A stretch of 23,555 bases of DNA from Phormidesmis priestleyi (GTDB lineage Bacteria > Cyanobacteriota > Cyanobacteriia > Phormidesmidales > Phormidesmidaceae): positions 4,579-28,133 of the forward strand of contig QBMP01000002.1 of the NCBI GenBank assembly GCA_003242115.1, written 5' to 3'. Positions 8,681-16,943 of the stretch are shown in pieces. Below the pieces are notes generated by a model. It did not search any database. It was given only the letters and a program-made list of their open reading frames with translations, and was not told the origin of the DNA. How positions within the stretch are numbered: the first letter of the stretch is position 1; the number at the start of each line of letters is the position of its first letter. Made by a program: the position numbers and the translations under genes.

Positions 8681-8824
8681 GGAGACTCTCCTCTCTAGAC
8701 AGAGAAAGAACGGCACTTTTACAGAGCTTGGGAGTGCTTGAGGCGATCCAGCTCGTAGGCGAGCGATAGATCGAACCTGCTTCATCGGCCTAAACCCAAG
8801 CAAGGTAAAGGAATGTTCTCACGT

Positions 8825-8830
8825 ATTATA
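8825..8830 (-). promoter_or_regulatory. -10 element of the psaA promoter
   Basis: On the minus strand the consensus hexamer TATAAT occurs in GTGACTATAATACGTG. No good -35 hexamer is found 16-18 bases upstream (TCAGTC at 17), consistent with an activator-dependent photosynthesis promoter. Transcription from here would give a leader of roughly 138 bases. Predicted from sequence only. Confidence 0.55.
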
Positions 8831-9071
8831 GTCACGGCCTTGGCATCGACTGACGCCAAGTTAACAAACCTTCAACCAGCGAAAATGCCGATGCTAAAAG
8901 GCTTACGCGCTTATGCAGTACATGTGGATGGAAAAATTCGGCATTGCTTTTAACAAAACGACACAATTTATCTTGAATAAAGCGTTTTTAGCGAGCTTTT
9001 GGGTCGAAGTAATCCTCAAAATAGACGAAGTTCGAGATCACCTATAAAAAAACAGAGAAAGATGTAAGGTT

Positions 9072-9106
9072 TTGTGTTTTTTCTATAACTTGTGTTTTTC
9101 CATAAC
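9072..9106 (+). repeat. Tandem 18/17-bp direct repeat upstream of the lipoprotein gene
   Basis: TTGTGTTTTTTCTATAAC (9072-9089) is followed immediately by TTGTGTTTTTCCATAAC (9090-9106), differing by one T and one C/T. Each copy ends in a -10-like TATAAC/CATAAC. It sits about 80 bases before the ATG at 9186 and may be a duplicated promoter or operator segment. Confidence 0.6.
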
Positions 9107-9185
9107 TTTAATTCTAGGTGCAGCCATCCCATATGATCAGTCAAGGATTAGCGCTGCTAATTCTGACCGTTTAGAGTGAGCGCTC

Positions 9186-10955
9186 ATGAAAAAGTTGATG
9201 GCGACTGTAACGCAGGCTGGCAAACGATGGCTACGACAATTAGCCGATCTACTTTTACAGCAGCCTGGGCGCTTTCTTTCGAGTCATGGTCTTGATCGAT
9301 TATTAATAAACAGATTTTCGACTAGGCTCTCAAGAAGATCAATCAGTGGATTGGTAGCCGGATTCATCGCGCTGTCTCTGCTCAGTTGTGCCAATCAAGC
9401 TCAGTCTGTGCGGCTATTAGAGCTTCCTGACGTGCCCAGTATCAGCGGTGAGGTGAGGCCGCTCAGCGGCGGTAAAAATGACGGCATTATAATAGAGGTA
9501 GCACCACCGGCCATTTTTGTAGATCTCGCTGAGCTGATGGCGGATAGTGTGCCTCAAGTGGCGATCGCCCTCCCCAAGCCAGACCAAATTATTGACACCA
9601 CTACGCTCACCGCCAAAATCAATCTACGCGGCCTATCTATATATAAAGACGAAGCCACTGCGCTTGGCCCTCATTTGCAGATAATTCTTGACAACCAGCC
9701 TGCCCAATCAATCTATAGCCTGGATGATCCCCTTGAGTTTCGAGATCTCGCACCCGGTAGCCATACCCTCCGAGTACTCGCCGTTAAACCTTGGGGCGAA
9801 AGCTTTAAAGGGGCTGCCGCCTATGCGCAAACCACCTTTCATGTTTTTACCAAAACGGGCGAAAATACGCCTTCTCCAGACCAGCCGCTGCTCACCTACA
9901 ACGAGCCCCAAGGCAGCTATGGAGCTGAGCCGATTCTGCTCGATTTTTACCTCAGCAATGCGCCGCTACATCTGATCGCTCAAGACGATCCTACCCTGAC
10001 AGATTGGAAAATTCGCTGTGATCTCAACGGTCAGCGCTTTGTCTTTGATCAGTGGCAACCGATGTATCTAAAGGGTCTTAAGCCCGGTCGAAACTGGATA
10101 CAGATGACGCTGATAGACGAAGAAGGCAACCCGATTGAAAATGCTTTCAATAGCACCGTGCGCATCGTTAACTACAATCCGGATGAACGCAATCCGTTAG
10201 CCAAAATGACGCGCGGCGAACTGCCGCTCAAAGCTGTCGGGCAAATAGCTGATCCTAATTACGAACCGCCTTTAGAGCCTGAAATAGCACCTGACATCGA
10301 GGCTGAAATAAAAGCCCTCCCTGAAACTGATTCTGGAGCGAGTCTTCCGCCCAAGGAAACGCCCAAGGAAACGCCAGAAAACCTGTCAGACGAAACGCCG
10401 CTCGTAGAGCAAAAAGATCAGCCGACTTTCGACGAGGTTTCTCCTGCTGCGAATACGGATATGAATATGGAAGAAAATCGCGAGACACCTGCTGATAGGA
10501 ATGGCAGCAATGGCGCAGTGGTCCCTGAACAAGATCAGGCGGAAAGCCTTAAGCCCATAGTGCCTAATCCTGAAATAACGCCTCCCAAAGAAGTGCCTGC
10601 TACAACGTTGAAATTACCTGATACTAATAAAAAAACCAGCCAATTTTTTAGCACGTTCAAAGATTTTGACGAATTTAACGAAGGTTCATCGGACGTATTG
10701 TTAACTGATCCGCAATTCATAGATGAGTCAGCCGATGAAGGCATCAATGAGTCAGCCGATGAACTGATAGATGAGCTAGCCGATGAGCCAGTAGATGAGC
10801 TAGCCGATGAGCCAGTAGATGAGCCAGTAGATGAGCCAGTAGATGAGCCAGTAGATGAGCTAGGCGATGATAGGGATGCTGACGAACTCGAAACCTTTAT
10901 TCCCGAAACCCTAAAAACACCCGAAATTTCTAAAGAAGTGACTATTTATCCCTAG
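9186..10955 (+). CDS. Predicted lipoprotein with Ig-like core and acidic repeat tail, function unknown
   Basis: A 589-residue protein I cannot assign to a named family. The N-terminus is odd: some 50 basic residues precede a hydrophobic segment (about 53-67, SISGLVAGFIALSLLSC) ending in a lipobox LLSC with C68 as the predicted lipidated residue. Either the signal peptide is unusually long or translation starts internally, but no nearer ATG exists. Residues about 130-350 look like two beta-rich, Ig-like modules, with PGSHTLRVLAVKPWGESFKG and PGRNWIQMTLIDEEGNPI as typical edge motifs. From about 355 the chain is low-complexity, Pro/Glu/Asp-rich, with a 12-base repeat tail of DEPVDELA units. It is probably tethered to a membrane facing the periplasm or lumen. 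Transcribed divergently from psaA; no functional link is evident. Confidence 0.7.
   Translation: MKKLMATVTQAGKRWLRQLADLLLQQPGRFLSSHGLDRLLINRFSTRLSRRSISGLVAGFIALSLLSCANQAQSVRLLELPDVPSISGEVRPLSGGKNDGIIIEVAPPAIFVDLAELMADSVPQVAIALPKPDQIIDTTTLTAKINLRGLSIYKDEATALGPHLQIILDNQPAQSIYSLDDPLEFRDLAPGSHTLRVLAVKPWGESFKGAAAYAQTTFHVFTKTGENTPSPDQPLLTYNEPQGSYGAEPILLDFYLSNAPLHLIAQDDPTLTDWKIRCDLNGQRFVFDQWQPMYLKGLKPGRNWIQMTLIDEEGNPIENAFNSTVRIVNYNPDERNPLAKMTRGELPLKAVGQIADPNYEPPLEPEIAPDIEAEIKALPETDSGASLPPKETPKETPENLSDETPLVEQKDQPTFDEVSPAANTDMNMEENRETPADRNGSNGAVVPEQDQAESLKPIVPNPEITPPKEVPATTLKLPDTNKKTSQFFSTFKDFDEFNEGSSDVLLTDPQFIDESADEGINESADELIDELADEPVDELADEPVDEPVDEPVDEPVDELGDDRDADELETFIPETLKTPEISKEVTIYP
10770..10865 (+). 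repeat. Eight tandem 12-bp units in the lipoprotein tail
   Basis: Eight contiguous units of GATGAGCCAGTA, or the variant GATGAGCTAGCC (last unit CTAGGC), encode DEPV/DELA. Four identical GATGAGCCAGTA copies in a row point to recent slippage or unequal exchange. Degenerate units continue upstream to about 10723. Confidence 0.9.
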
Positions 10956-11064
10956 ATTTTGCTGCTTTATCAGCGCAATCAAATTAGATGCCCCAATAGC
11001 TTATGCCTAGTATTTGGGAAAAATATAGCGGGTTGATCAAGATAACAAGCTACCCAAAGACACT

Positions 11065-12267
11065 ATGTTTCAAGCAGCAGTTGGCCACGGCATTGATCCC
11101 GACTCGATAGGAGCAGTAGAAGAAGCGCTAGAGCAGTGCCAAAAAACGCTGGGCGGCAATATTCCTCAGGCGGGTATTGTAATGGCGGCGATTGACTTTG
11201 AGCATGAAGCCATCTTCAAGAAAATTCGAGAAAGCTATCCAGATATTGTCCTCATTGGGGGTACTAGCATTGGCGAAATGTCTTCAGCGATGGCTTTTCA
11301 AGAAGATTCGCTGACGATGATGCTATTTTTCTCTGATGAGGTGAGCTTTAGTACAGGCGTTGGCTATCAGACTAATGAAGATAGTTTTGGGACAGCTAGC
11401 GCGGCGATCGCTGATGCCACCAAGCCAAACCTAGAACAGCCAAACCTGGAACAGCCAGAAATCAAACTTTGCTACGCAATCGGCGACGGTCTATTGATTG
11501 ATGGCGTCGCTATGGTAAATGGGATCAGATCAGCCCTTGGCCCAACCGTGCCCATTATTGGTGGACTCAGTGCCGATGCTTGGCAGTTTAAAGAGACTTA
11601 CCAGTTCATCAGCACCCCTTCAAAAACCGAAGTCTTACAGGCAGCCGTTGTCGTTTTAACCTTTGCAGGCAATCTCAAAGTCTCCTACGGTGTCGCGACA
11701 GGTCAGCGTCCGATTGGCCCCAAAGCCACCGTCACCAAATCCAAAGGCCGTACTCTTTGCGAAGTCGATGGTGCACCGACTGTAGATTTCTATGTGAAAA
11801 CCCTTGGTGTGTCAGATGTGTGGCTGTCGGGCGGTGGCTCTTGGTGCGGGGCTATTGCTGTCTACGAGCATAACGAAACCGATTTTTATTTGCGATCGCC
11901 TAGTAGCAACAGAAATTCTGACGGCGGCATCACCTACTTTGGGCATGTCGCCGAACAATCCACTATTCAGCTCACCGAAGCCGATAACGAGAGTCTACTC
12001 AGCGCCACCAAAGAAGCGTTTCAAAAGGCCCAATCGGCTTATCCAGGCACTTGCCCTAGCGCCGCTTTAATGATTTCTTGCGCCTCTAGAATGAAGGCAT
12101 TAGGAACTCGCGTCAAAGAAGAATATCAGCTCGTTGAGCAGTTTTTAGGCCCAGAATTACCCAATATGGGATTTTACGCCTATGGAGAAATCAGTCCATT
12201 TACGGGGCAGACAACCACTCACTTCCACAATGAAACTTTTACCGCTCTACTGCTAGGGACGCAATAA
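11065..12267 (+). CDS. FIST domain sensory protein (FIST N and C domains)
   Basis: A 400-residue soluble protein matching the FIST architecture: an N-terminal FIST domain (about 20-205, with VLIGGTSIGEMSSA, SLTMMLFFSDEV and PIIGGLSADAWQFK) and a C-terminal FIST_C domain (about 215-380, with RPIGPKATVTKSKGRTLCEV, SCASRMKALG and the ending GFYAYGEISP plus a final TALLLGTQ). FIST domains are thought to be ligand-binding input modules of bacterial signalling, often beside histidine kinases or diguanylate enzymes, perhaps for small molecules such as amino acids. That fits here: the stop codon is followed directly by the start codon of a histidine kinase. A 15-base duplication (11425-11454) adds one NLEQP repeat in a linker. 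No transmembrane segment. Family call is secure; ligand unknown. Confidence 0.88.
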   Translation: MFQAAVGHGIDPDSIGAVEEALEQCQKTLGGNIPQAGIVMAAIDFEHEAIFKKIRESYPDIVLIGGTSIGEMSSAMAFQEDSLTMMLFFSDEVSFSTGVGYQTNEDSFGTASAAIADATKPNLEQPNLEQPEIKLCYAIGDGLLIDGVAMVNGIRSALGPTVPIIGGLSADAWQFKETYQFISTPSKTEVLQAAVVVLTFAGNLKVSYGVATGQRPIGPKATVTKSKGRTLCEVDGAPTVDFYVKTLGVSDVWLSGGGSWCGAIAVYEHNETDFYLRSPSSNRNSDGGITYFGHVAEQSTIQLTEADNESLLSATKEAFQKAQSAYPGTCPSAALMISCASRMKALGTRVKEEYQLVEQFLGPELPNMGFYAYGEISPFTGQTTTHFHNETFTALLLGTQ

Positions 12268-13476
12268 GTGACCTCTTTTAGATCCGCTAATAGCTCAGCC
12301 AATCTTGCCATTCATCCCCTAAGTAGCCCAACGGAGAGCCCTATAGATAGCCAGACTATGCAATCGATTCAATCTGAGCTTCAAGCCTTGGCCAAAGCTA
12401 ATCGCATTTTGAAAAAGCAATTGGATCGATCTGAGCGGACGCGAGCCGAAATGGAAAGTGTCAACGCAAAACGAGAGCAAATTCTCAAAGAAGCCTTACA
12501 AAGGGCCGAAACTGATCGCGCGCAGCTAGTCGAAGCCAAAAATCAGCTGATGCAGTTCAATCAAGAGCTAAAAAACCGCATTGAAGTTGGTGCGGCGGCT
12601 CTAAATACCGCTACCGACAATCTCCAGCAAGCTCAAGTGCAGGTCGTTAAAAGCGAAAAATTCTCAGCGCTAGGAGAACTGGTTGCAGGCGTTGCCCATG
12701 AAATCAACAATCCGATTGGCTGTATTACTAGCAACGTTGGCTTTGTCGCCCAATATGGTGAGCAGATGTTGGCGCATATTGCCTTACAGCAAACAATTAT
12801 AGCCGCCTACTCGGCGCACATCGCTAAGGCCGACTTTGAAAAAATTGAAGACCACGCAGAAGATATCGATTTTGAGTACATCGCCGAAGATTTTCCGAAG
12901 CTAGTGGCTTCTATGGCGACTAGCGGCGATCGCATCAAAGCCATCAGCCAATCGTTACGGACTTTCGCCCGCTCAGATACCCAAAACAAACAAGCTTACG
13001 ACCTGCACCAGGGGCTTGACGGAACGCTGCTCATTTTGCGGCATCGGCTCAAAGCAGTCGGCGATCGCCCTGCTATCAAGGTTCACCAAAAATACGGCCA
13101 ATTGCCGCCTATTCAGTGCTATCCAGGGCAGATTAATCAGGTTTTTATGAACATTCTCGCCAATGCCATTGATGCAATGAATGATGCGGCAGATCAAGGC
13201 GCAACTACTCAAAACCCGCGAGAGATTTCTATTGCCACGGCCTTAGAGCGCGATCAGGTGGTTGTCACCGTAACCGACAATGCCGGAGGAATGCCGGAAA
13301 GCGTCAGAGCACGAATTGTTGAGCGCCAATTTACGACCAAAGCCGCAGGCAAAGGCACTGGACTTGGCCTCTCAATTGCTCACCAGATTGTCACCGAAAC
13401 TCACCAAGGCCGCATCGAATGTCGCTCCGAGCTAGGCCGAGGCACCACGTTTCAAATCACACTGCCGATTGGATAG
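12268..13476 (+). CDS. Soluble sensor histidine kinase partnered with FIST protein
   Basis: A 402-residue cytoplasmic histidine kinase. After a polar N-terminus, residues about 32-128 form a long coiled coil (QSELQALAKANRILKKQLDR, then many Glu/Gln/Lys heptads) leading to the HisKA box ALGELVAGVAHEINNP with phospho-acceptor H144. The ATPase domain has the N box NQVFMNILANAIDAM, G1 DNAGGMP, F box FTTKAAGKG and G2 GTGLGLSIAHQI. It resembles the NtrB/ZraS-like HPK4 group by its HEINNP box. Neither receiver domain nor membrane segment is present, so input probably comes from the FIST protein encoded just before. The start is GTG, touching the FIST stop (TAA-GTG) with an AGGGA site upstream, which indicates translational coupling; an ATG at 12358 is an alternative. 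No response regulator gene lies nearby. The stop codon is tandemly repeated. Confidence 0.9.
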   Translation: MTSFRSANSSANLAIHPLSSPTESPIDSQTMQSIQSELQALAKANRILKKQLDRSERTRAEMESVNAKREQILKEALQRAETDRAQLVEAKNQLMQFNQELKNRIEVGAAALNTATDNLQQAQVQVVKSEKFSALGELVAGVAHEINNPIGCITSNVGFVAQYGEQMLAHIALQQTIIAAYSAHIAKADFEKIEDHAEDIDFEYIAEDFPKLVASMATSGDRIKAISQSLRTFARSDTQNKQAYDLHQGLDGTLLILRHRLKAVGDRPAIKVHQKYGQLPPIQCYPGQINQVFMNILANAIDAMNDAADQGATTQNPREISIATALERDQVVVTVTDNAGGMPESVRARIVERQFTTKAAGKGTGLGLSIAHQIVTETHQGRIECRSELGRGTTFQITLPIG

Positions 13477-13516
13477 CCCGTTAGATAGGCGATTGGATAG
13501 ACAGGCGATTGGATAA
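13465..13516 (+). repeat. 12-bp tandem repeats covering the histidine kinase stop codon
   Basis: CCGATTGGATAG, CCCGTTAGATAG and GCGATTGGATAG are consecutive 12-base units, the first containing the natural stop and the next two repeating TAG in frame. After ACAG a fourth unit, GCGATTGGATAA, follows out of frame. The result is three in-frame stops in 27 bases. Confidence 0.8.
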
Positions 13517-13526
13517 ATAGTCAGCG

Positions 13527-14516
13527 CTATAGATTACGGGCTTCAGGCTTGAGGTCACGCTCCATTAAAGCTTCTACTGCTTGCAGGGGCGTGATTTTCC
13601 CCTTTAGCAGTCGGTCTACTTCGCGAGCAATCGGCACCGCAATCTGTTCACGATCAGCGATCGCCATCAGCACATCTGCCGTATTCACGCCTTCTGCCGT
13701 TCCTTTAATCTCTTTTAAAATTTGCTCAAGCGTTTTGCCTTGGGCCAACCCGTAGCCCACTCGGTAATTCCGACTCAAGTGGCTGCTACAGGTTGCCAGC
13801 ATATCGCCTAGGCCGCTGAGCCCATAAAAAGTTTCCACATCAGCTGCGCCTAGCCGCATCCCTACGCGAATCACCTCAGGCAGGGCGCGAGTGATCAGCG
13901 CAGATTTGGCGTTGGTGCCAAGATTTAGACCATCACAGACGCCAACGGCGATCGCGACTACATTTTTGAGCGTCCCACCTAGCTCAGCGCCTAGCGGATC
14001 TAAGCTGGTGTAAACGCGAAAGTGATCGGAAGAAAGCAACCGCTGCACGGTTTCAGCGGCTAGTTTGTTTTTGCTGGCGATGACCGTGGCGGCGGGCAAG
14101 CCCTGCGCAATTTCTACTGAGAGATTAGGGCCAGATAAAACCGCAATCGCATGATCTGGAAAAGCCTGCTGAAATATTTGAGACGGCGATCGCGTTGTTT
14201 TTGGATCCAATCCCTTCGTCGCCGTCACCAAAATCGCATCCGCTGGCAGCGAAATCTGCTGAAGCTGCTGAGCAACACTGGTGACTCCTTTCATTGAGAC
14301 AGCCGATAGCACTATTTCTGCGCCCAATACCGCGTCAGCTAGTGTCATCGGATCGGCCATAGCCAAACAATCTCGCGACCATAGCCTAACGTGATGCCCA
14401 TTGAGCTGAACTAACCGAGCAAGGGCTGATCCCCAGGTTCCAGCTCCAATTACCGTCAGATTAAGTCTCAATTCAGCGGGGTCAGAAGGCGATGAAGTAG
14501 CGGCCAAAACAGACAT
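13527..14516 (-). CDS. gpsA: Glycerol-3-phosphate dehydrogenase [NAD(P)+]
   Basis: GpsA reduces dihydroxyacetone phosphate to sn-glycerol 3-phosphate with NAD(P)H, the first step of glycerolipid synthesis, in the cytoplasm. With the ATG at 14516 the protein is 329 residues. The Rossmann motif VIGAGTWGSALA begins near residue 22; the substrate-domain landmarks LSGPNLSVEIAQG, GGTLKNVVAIAVG (catalytic lysine about 184), GTNAKSALITRALPE and YGLSGLGDMLATC follow. Length matches the family. The frame is open further, with a GTG at 14552 that would add 12 residues, but neither start has a clear ribosome site and family members begin close to the Rossmann strand, so the shorter form is preferred. It converges on the histidine kinase gene with about 50 bases between. 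No oddities seen. Confidence 0.95.
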   Translation of the reverse strand: MSVLAATSSPSDPAELRLNLTVIGAGTWGSALARLVQLNGHHVRLWSRDCLAMADPMTLADAVLGAEIVLSAVSMKGVTSVAQQLQQISLPADAILVTATKGLDPKTTRSPSQIFQQAFPDHAIAVLSGPNLSVEIAQGLPAATVIASKNKLAAETVQRLLSSDHFRVYTSLDPLGAELGGTLKNVVAIAVGVCDGLNLGTNAKSALITRALPEVIRVGMRLGAADVETFYGLSGLGDMLATCSSHLSRNYRVGYGLAQGKTLEQILKEIKGTAEGVNTADVLMAIADREQIAVPIAREVDRLLKGKITPLQAVEALMERDLKPEARNL

Positions 14517-14702
14517 AGTTAACGTGCCATCAGTGCTAATTATGTATTTCACGGGAATACTAAGGCCCCTGTTACATATAGGGTATCGGTGGCCACCCGC
14601 CGATTGTTTTTAGATTGTTTTAAGACTTAGCAAATAATCGTATACAAAACTTTGTGCGGTGCTAAGATTTTGTAATAATTTAAGATGATAAATAGAAAAA
14701 AC

Positions 14703-14728
14703 ACATCGACAGACAGATGTAATTTTTT
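14703..14728 (+). other. Weak hairpin with T-run in the leader of the 101-residue protein
   Basis: ACATC pairs with GATGT around an eight-base loop, followed after AA by six T residues, some 48 bases before the ATG at 14776. The stem is short and AT-rich, so a terminator or attenuator role is doubtful. Confidence 0.2.
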
Positions 14729-14775
14729 AATTTAGATACTCTAAATTTCGTAGTTTCTAGTTGAGGCTCGGTTAA

Positions 14776-15081
14776 ATGGAAGGGAAACTCGAAGAATTAG
14801 TTGGTAAGCCCGGCGTTTGGCTTTACATCCAAAGCAGCAACGGCTGGTTTAAAAACGTGGAAATCTTAGAAGTCGGCGACAACGTACTGACATTTCGGTA
14901 TGAGTCAGAGTCTGACACGGAGCGCAAAATATGGGAGAAAACAACTCGCATCGACAACGTTTCAGAAATTGAGGTGCGCCTTATTGTCATTCCTAAAATG
15001 AACACCCCTCAGCTAGCCGACATTCGCGGTCAGCTTTCCAAGCTTTTACAAAAAGACAGCAGCCCCGACTTAGATGATTAG
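14776..15081 (+). CDS. Small conserved-looking protein of unknown function, 101 residues
   Basis: A short, beta-rich, acidic protein. It has the feel of a conserved cyanobacterial small protein: GKPGVWLYIQSSNGWFKNVE, LEVGDNVLTFRYESE, then KIWEKTTRIDNVSEIEVRL, ending in a helix (ADIRGQLSKLLQKD). The alternating strands around two Trp residues would suit a small SH3- or Sm-like barrel, but I do not know a characterised member and claim no function. A GAGG site lies about ten bases before the ATG, and the upstream 200 bases are very AT-rich. It is convergent with the kinase-like gene at 15107, only 25 bases away. Confidence 0.75.
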   Translation: MEGKLEELVGKPGVWLYIQSSNGWFKNVEILEVGDNVLTFRYESESDTERKIWEKTTRIDNVSEIEVRLIVIPKMNTPQLADIRGQLSKLLQKDSSPDLDD

Positions 15082-15106
15082 CTGCTTGGATAGTTCTCTG
15101 TGTCGG

Positions 15107-16780
15107 CTAATCTGGCTTGATGCCAAAGATCTTTTGGCTGGCGTCATCACCTGCGTACCGCCAGTGCCAGGGCTCAGCAGATGCGCTACCAAGGGTGCTA
15201 TTACCTGTCACCGACAGCGTAAATCCATAGGTTTGAGCGTTGGTTCGTAACCATTGAAAAGCTTCGGTTTTGGCAAAGCTGACTTGGCGATCAAAAGTTT
15301 CTGTTTCACCCCCGATATCCAGCGTGTAGCCGGTTACATAGTCTGGTTCAGCAGTTGTTGGCACAGCGTCTGCTATATGTCCAGAAAGGGCATATAGCTC
15401 GACGCCATCGTTGGCGGCAGCTACTGCCATATTCCAAAAAGCCTCGGCAGCAGCGGGCCTCAGCATCATGCTGCCATCTGCCAGGAGTGGCACGAGATCT
15501 TTCGCAGCGGCGGCGGGGTAAGTGTGGTTTGAAGCTTTCCAATTTTGCCAAGTTTTGGGTAAGTGACTCACTCGGTACTCACCCCATTGATAGGCTTTAA
15601 CGCCCACGCCAAGCGCCAGGACGGCAGCGATACTGCCAATCGCTAGCTTTAGAAGAACAGGATTGGTTAAGCCTAATGGACGGCTCAACGAACCAGCTGG
15701 GTTGGCTGAGAGAAATCTTGAGCTGCCCTTCGCGATCGGCATTGGGGTTGGAAAGGCGTGAATGCCCATCCCAGATGCGATCGCCTGTGGCTGTAAGGTC
15801 AATGGCGTAGTAGTAGAACTTTGGAGCTTGAGCCCAGGAGCAGCCACGACGGTATCAAGGCGGCTGTCATGAGCTACTTGGCGGCGATCGCAGCCCTGCC
15901 TCAGCGTTTTTAGCGCCGCTTCAGCGGTTGTAAAGCGATCGCGCCAGCTATGCCGAATCAGGCGATCAATAAATTCAGCTAGGTGCAGATTAATACCATT
16001 TTGCTGGTCGCGCCACCGCAGGCCGATTTGCGGATCGTAAGCAAAGTCCTGATGGCGCTGGCCGGTGAGCGCTTCGACAGCAATTAACCCCAGCGCATAG
16101 AGATCGCTAGCAGGCTGAGGCCCCATTGATGATGCCTTATCCTGCTGCTGATCTGAGGTCTGCTGATCTGGGGTCTGCTGATCTGAGCGTATTTGTTCGG
16201 GCGCAGCATAGAGCGGCAAGGGTGTCGGCACCGTGCTGCCGAGCGTGCCATTAGCGGTAATGCGGCTGCGGGCAAGCTTAGCAAGGTTGCCAAATTCGGT
16301 CAGAAAAATTTGGCCATCAACGCTTTGGCGAATCAGGTGCTGCGGCTGCAAGTTTTGATGGACGACGCCTTGCTGATGAATACCGATCAGCGCTGTGAGG
16401 ACGTCTTGCAGTAGCTTGGTGACGTAGCTTTCGCTGAGCGGCTTGCCCAGCGTCAGTTCCTGACTGAGCGGATGGCCAACAATGTGGTCTTGAACCAGGT
16501 AAAACGTGTTCTCTGAAAGATTATTTTCGGATGGCGCGCTTTCTCTGTGAAAATAGGCCAGTAAAGCAGGTATCTGAGGCTGACGCCCCAAGCGCTCTAA
16601 AATTTGGGCTTCGCGCTCTAGTCGGTGGCGCATCTCGCGCTGCTGGTAGCGAATTGCGGTGACGAGGCAGTGAGGGCGATGAAGGTAGCGGCGATCGCTC
16701 GCCAAATAAACTGTACTAAAGTCCATATGGCGCAGTGGCCGTTCGAGTTCAAAGCGCTCTTCAAGAATGGGGGTGCTCAT
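15107..16780 (-). CDS. Membrane pseudokinase fused to a degenerate VanY-like domain
   Basis: A 557-residue protein. Residues about 8-295 have the fold signature of a Hanks-type Ser/Thr kinase, but catalytic positions are replaced: the ATP lysine is R44 (TAIR), HRDLKxxN reads HQNLQPQH (N143, H148) and DFG reads EFG (E162). The APE motif (193-195) and DLYALG (226-231) remain. A linker, one membrane helix (about 376-395) and an outer domain (about 423-557) follow. The latter resembles D,D-carboxypeptidases of the VanY/M15B type: FQWLRTNAQTYGFTL and EPWHWRYAG keep E536 and H539, and D488 is kept in TGYTLDIG, but the first zinc histidine is Y481. Both halves are therefore predicted inactive, suggesting a scaffold or sensor linking wall and cytoplasm. 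Two-domain call is good; inactivity is inference. Confidence 0.82.
   Translation of the reverse strand: MSTPILEERFELERPLRHMDFSTVYLASDRRYLHRPHCLVTAIRYQQREMRHRLEREAQILERLGRQPQIPALLAYFHRESAPSENNLSENTFYLVQDHIVGHPLSQELTLGKPLSESYVTKLLQDVLTALIGIHQQGVVHQNLQPQHLIRQSVDGQIFLTEFGNLAKLARSRITANGTLGSTVPTPLPLYAAPEQIRSDQQTPDQQTSDQQQDKASSMGPQPASDLYALGLIAVEALTGQRHQDFAYDPQIGLRWRDQQNGINLHLAEFIDRLIRHSWRDRFTTAEAALKTLRQGCDRRQVAHDSRLDTVVAAPGLKLQSSTTTPLTLQPQAIASGMGIHAFPTPMPIAKGSSRFLSANPAGSLSRPLGLTNPVLLKLAIGSIAAVLALGVGVKAYQWGEYRVSHLPKTWQNWKASNHTYPAAAAKDLVPLLADGSMMLRPAAAEAFWNMAVAAANDGVELYALSGHIADAVPTTAEPDYVTGYTLDIGGETETFDRQVSFAKTEAFQWLRTNAQTYGFTLSVTGNSTLGSASAEPWHWRYAGDDASQKIFGIKPD
16145..16187 (-). repeat. 15-bp tandem repeat in the pseudokinase
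   Basis: Almost three copies of a 15-base unit (plus strand CTGCTGATCTGAGGT, CTGCTGATCTGGGGT, CTGCTGATCTGAG) encode the five-residue repeats DQQTP/DQQTS/DQQQD in the loop after the APE motif (residues about 200-214). The expansion lengthens a surface loop. Confidence 0.8.
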
Positions 16781-16943
16781 TCGCGGGTGGCTAACAGCAA
16801 GGACAGCTTAAAAAGACGATGCACGCATCTTCACTTAGCATAAACAACTTCAAGCTCAGGTTTCGTATTCCCGGCTATTTTTTAGCCAATTAGCGACTGG
16901 CTCAATTCAGCTGCATAGCGTCATTACAAGTTCGGGAGGTCTA

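Larger units (their letters stand above)
8681..9185. promoter_or_regulatory. Divergent intergenic region between psaA and the lipoprotein gene
   Basis: 505 bases with no convincing gene. The psaA-proximal part is its leader (8681-8818) with an excellent -10 box at 8825-8830. The middle (8940-9070) is AT-rich with A- and T-tracts, suitable for upstream promoter elements of psaA. The lipoprotein-proximal part holds a near-perfect direct repeat (9072-9106). I searched for the HLR1 light-responsive motif (two GTTACA-like halves at ten-base spacing) and found only a partial half near 8860-8875. Confidence 0.5.

Noticed and set aside
8681..8803. In-frame N-terminal extension of psaA to an ATG at 8803
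   Set aside because: The extra 41 residues are basic and unlike PsaA, the GAGGAG site fits the ATG at 8680, and that start gives the family N-terminus.
8855..8880. Possible HLR1 (RpaB) light-response element upstream of psaA
   Set aside because: Only one GTTAAC-like half is found and the other candidate half is at eleven-base rather than ten-base spacing.
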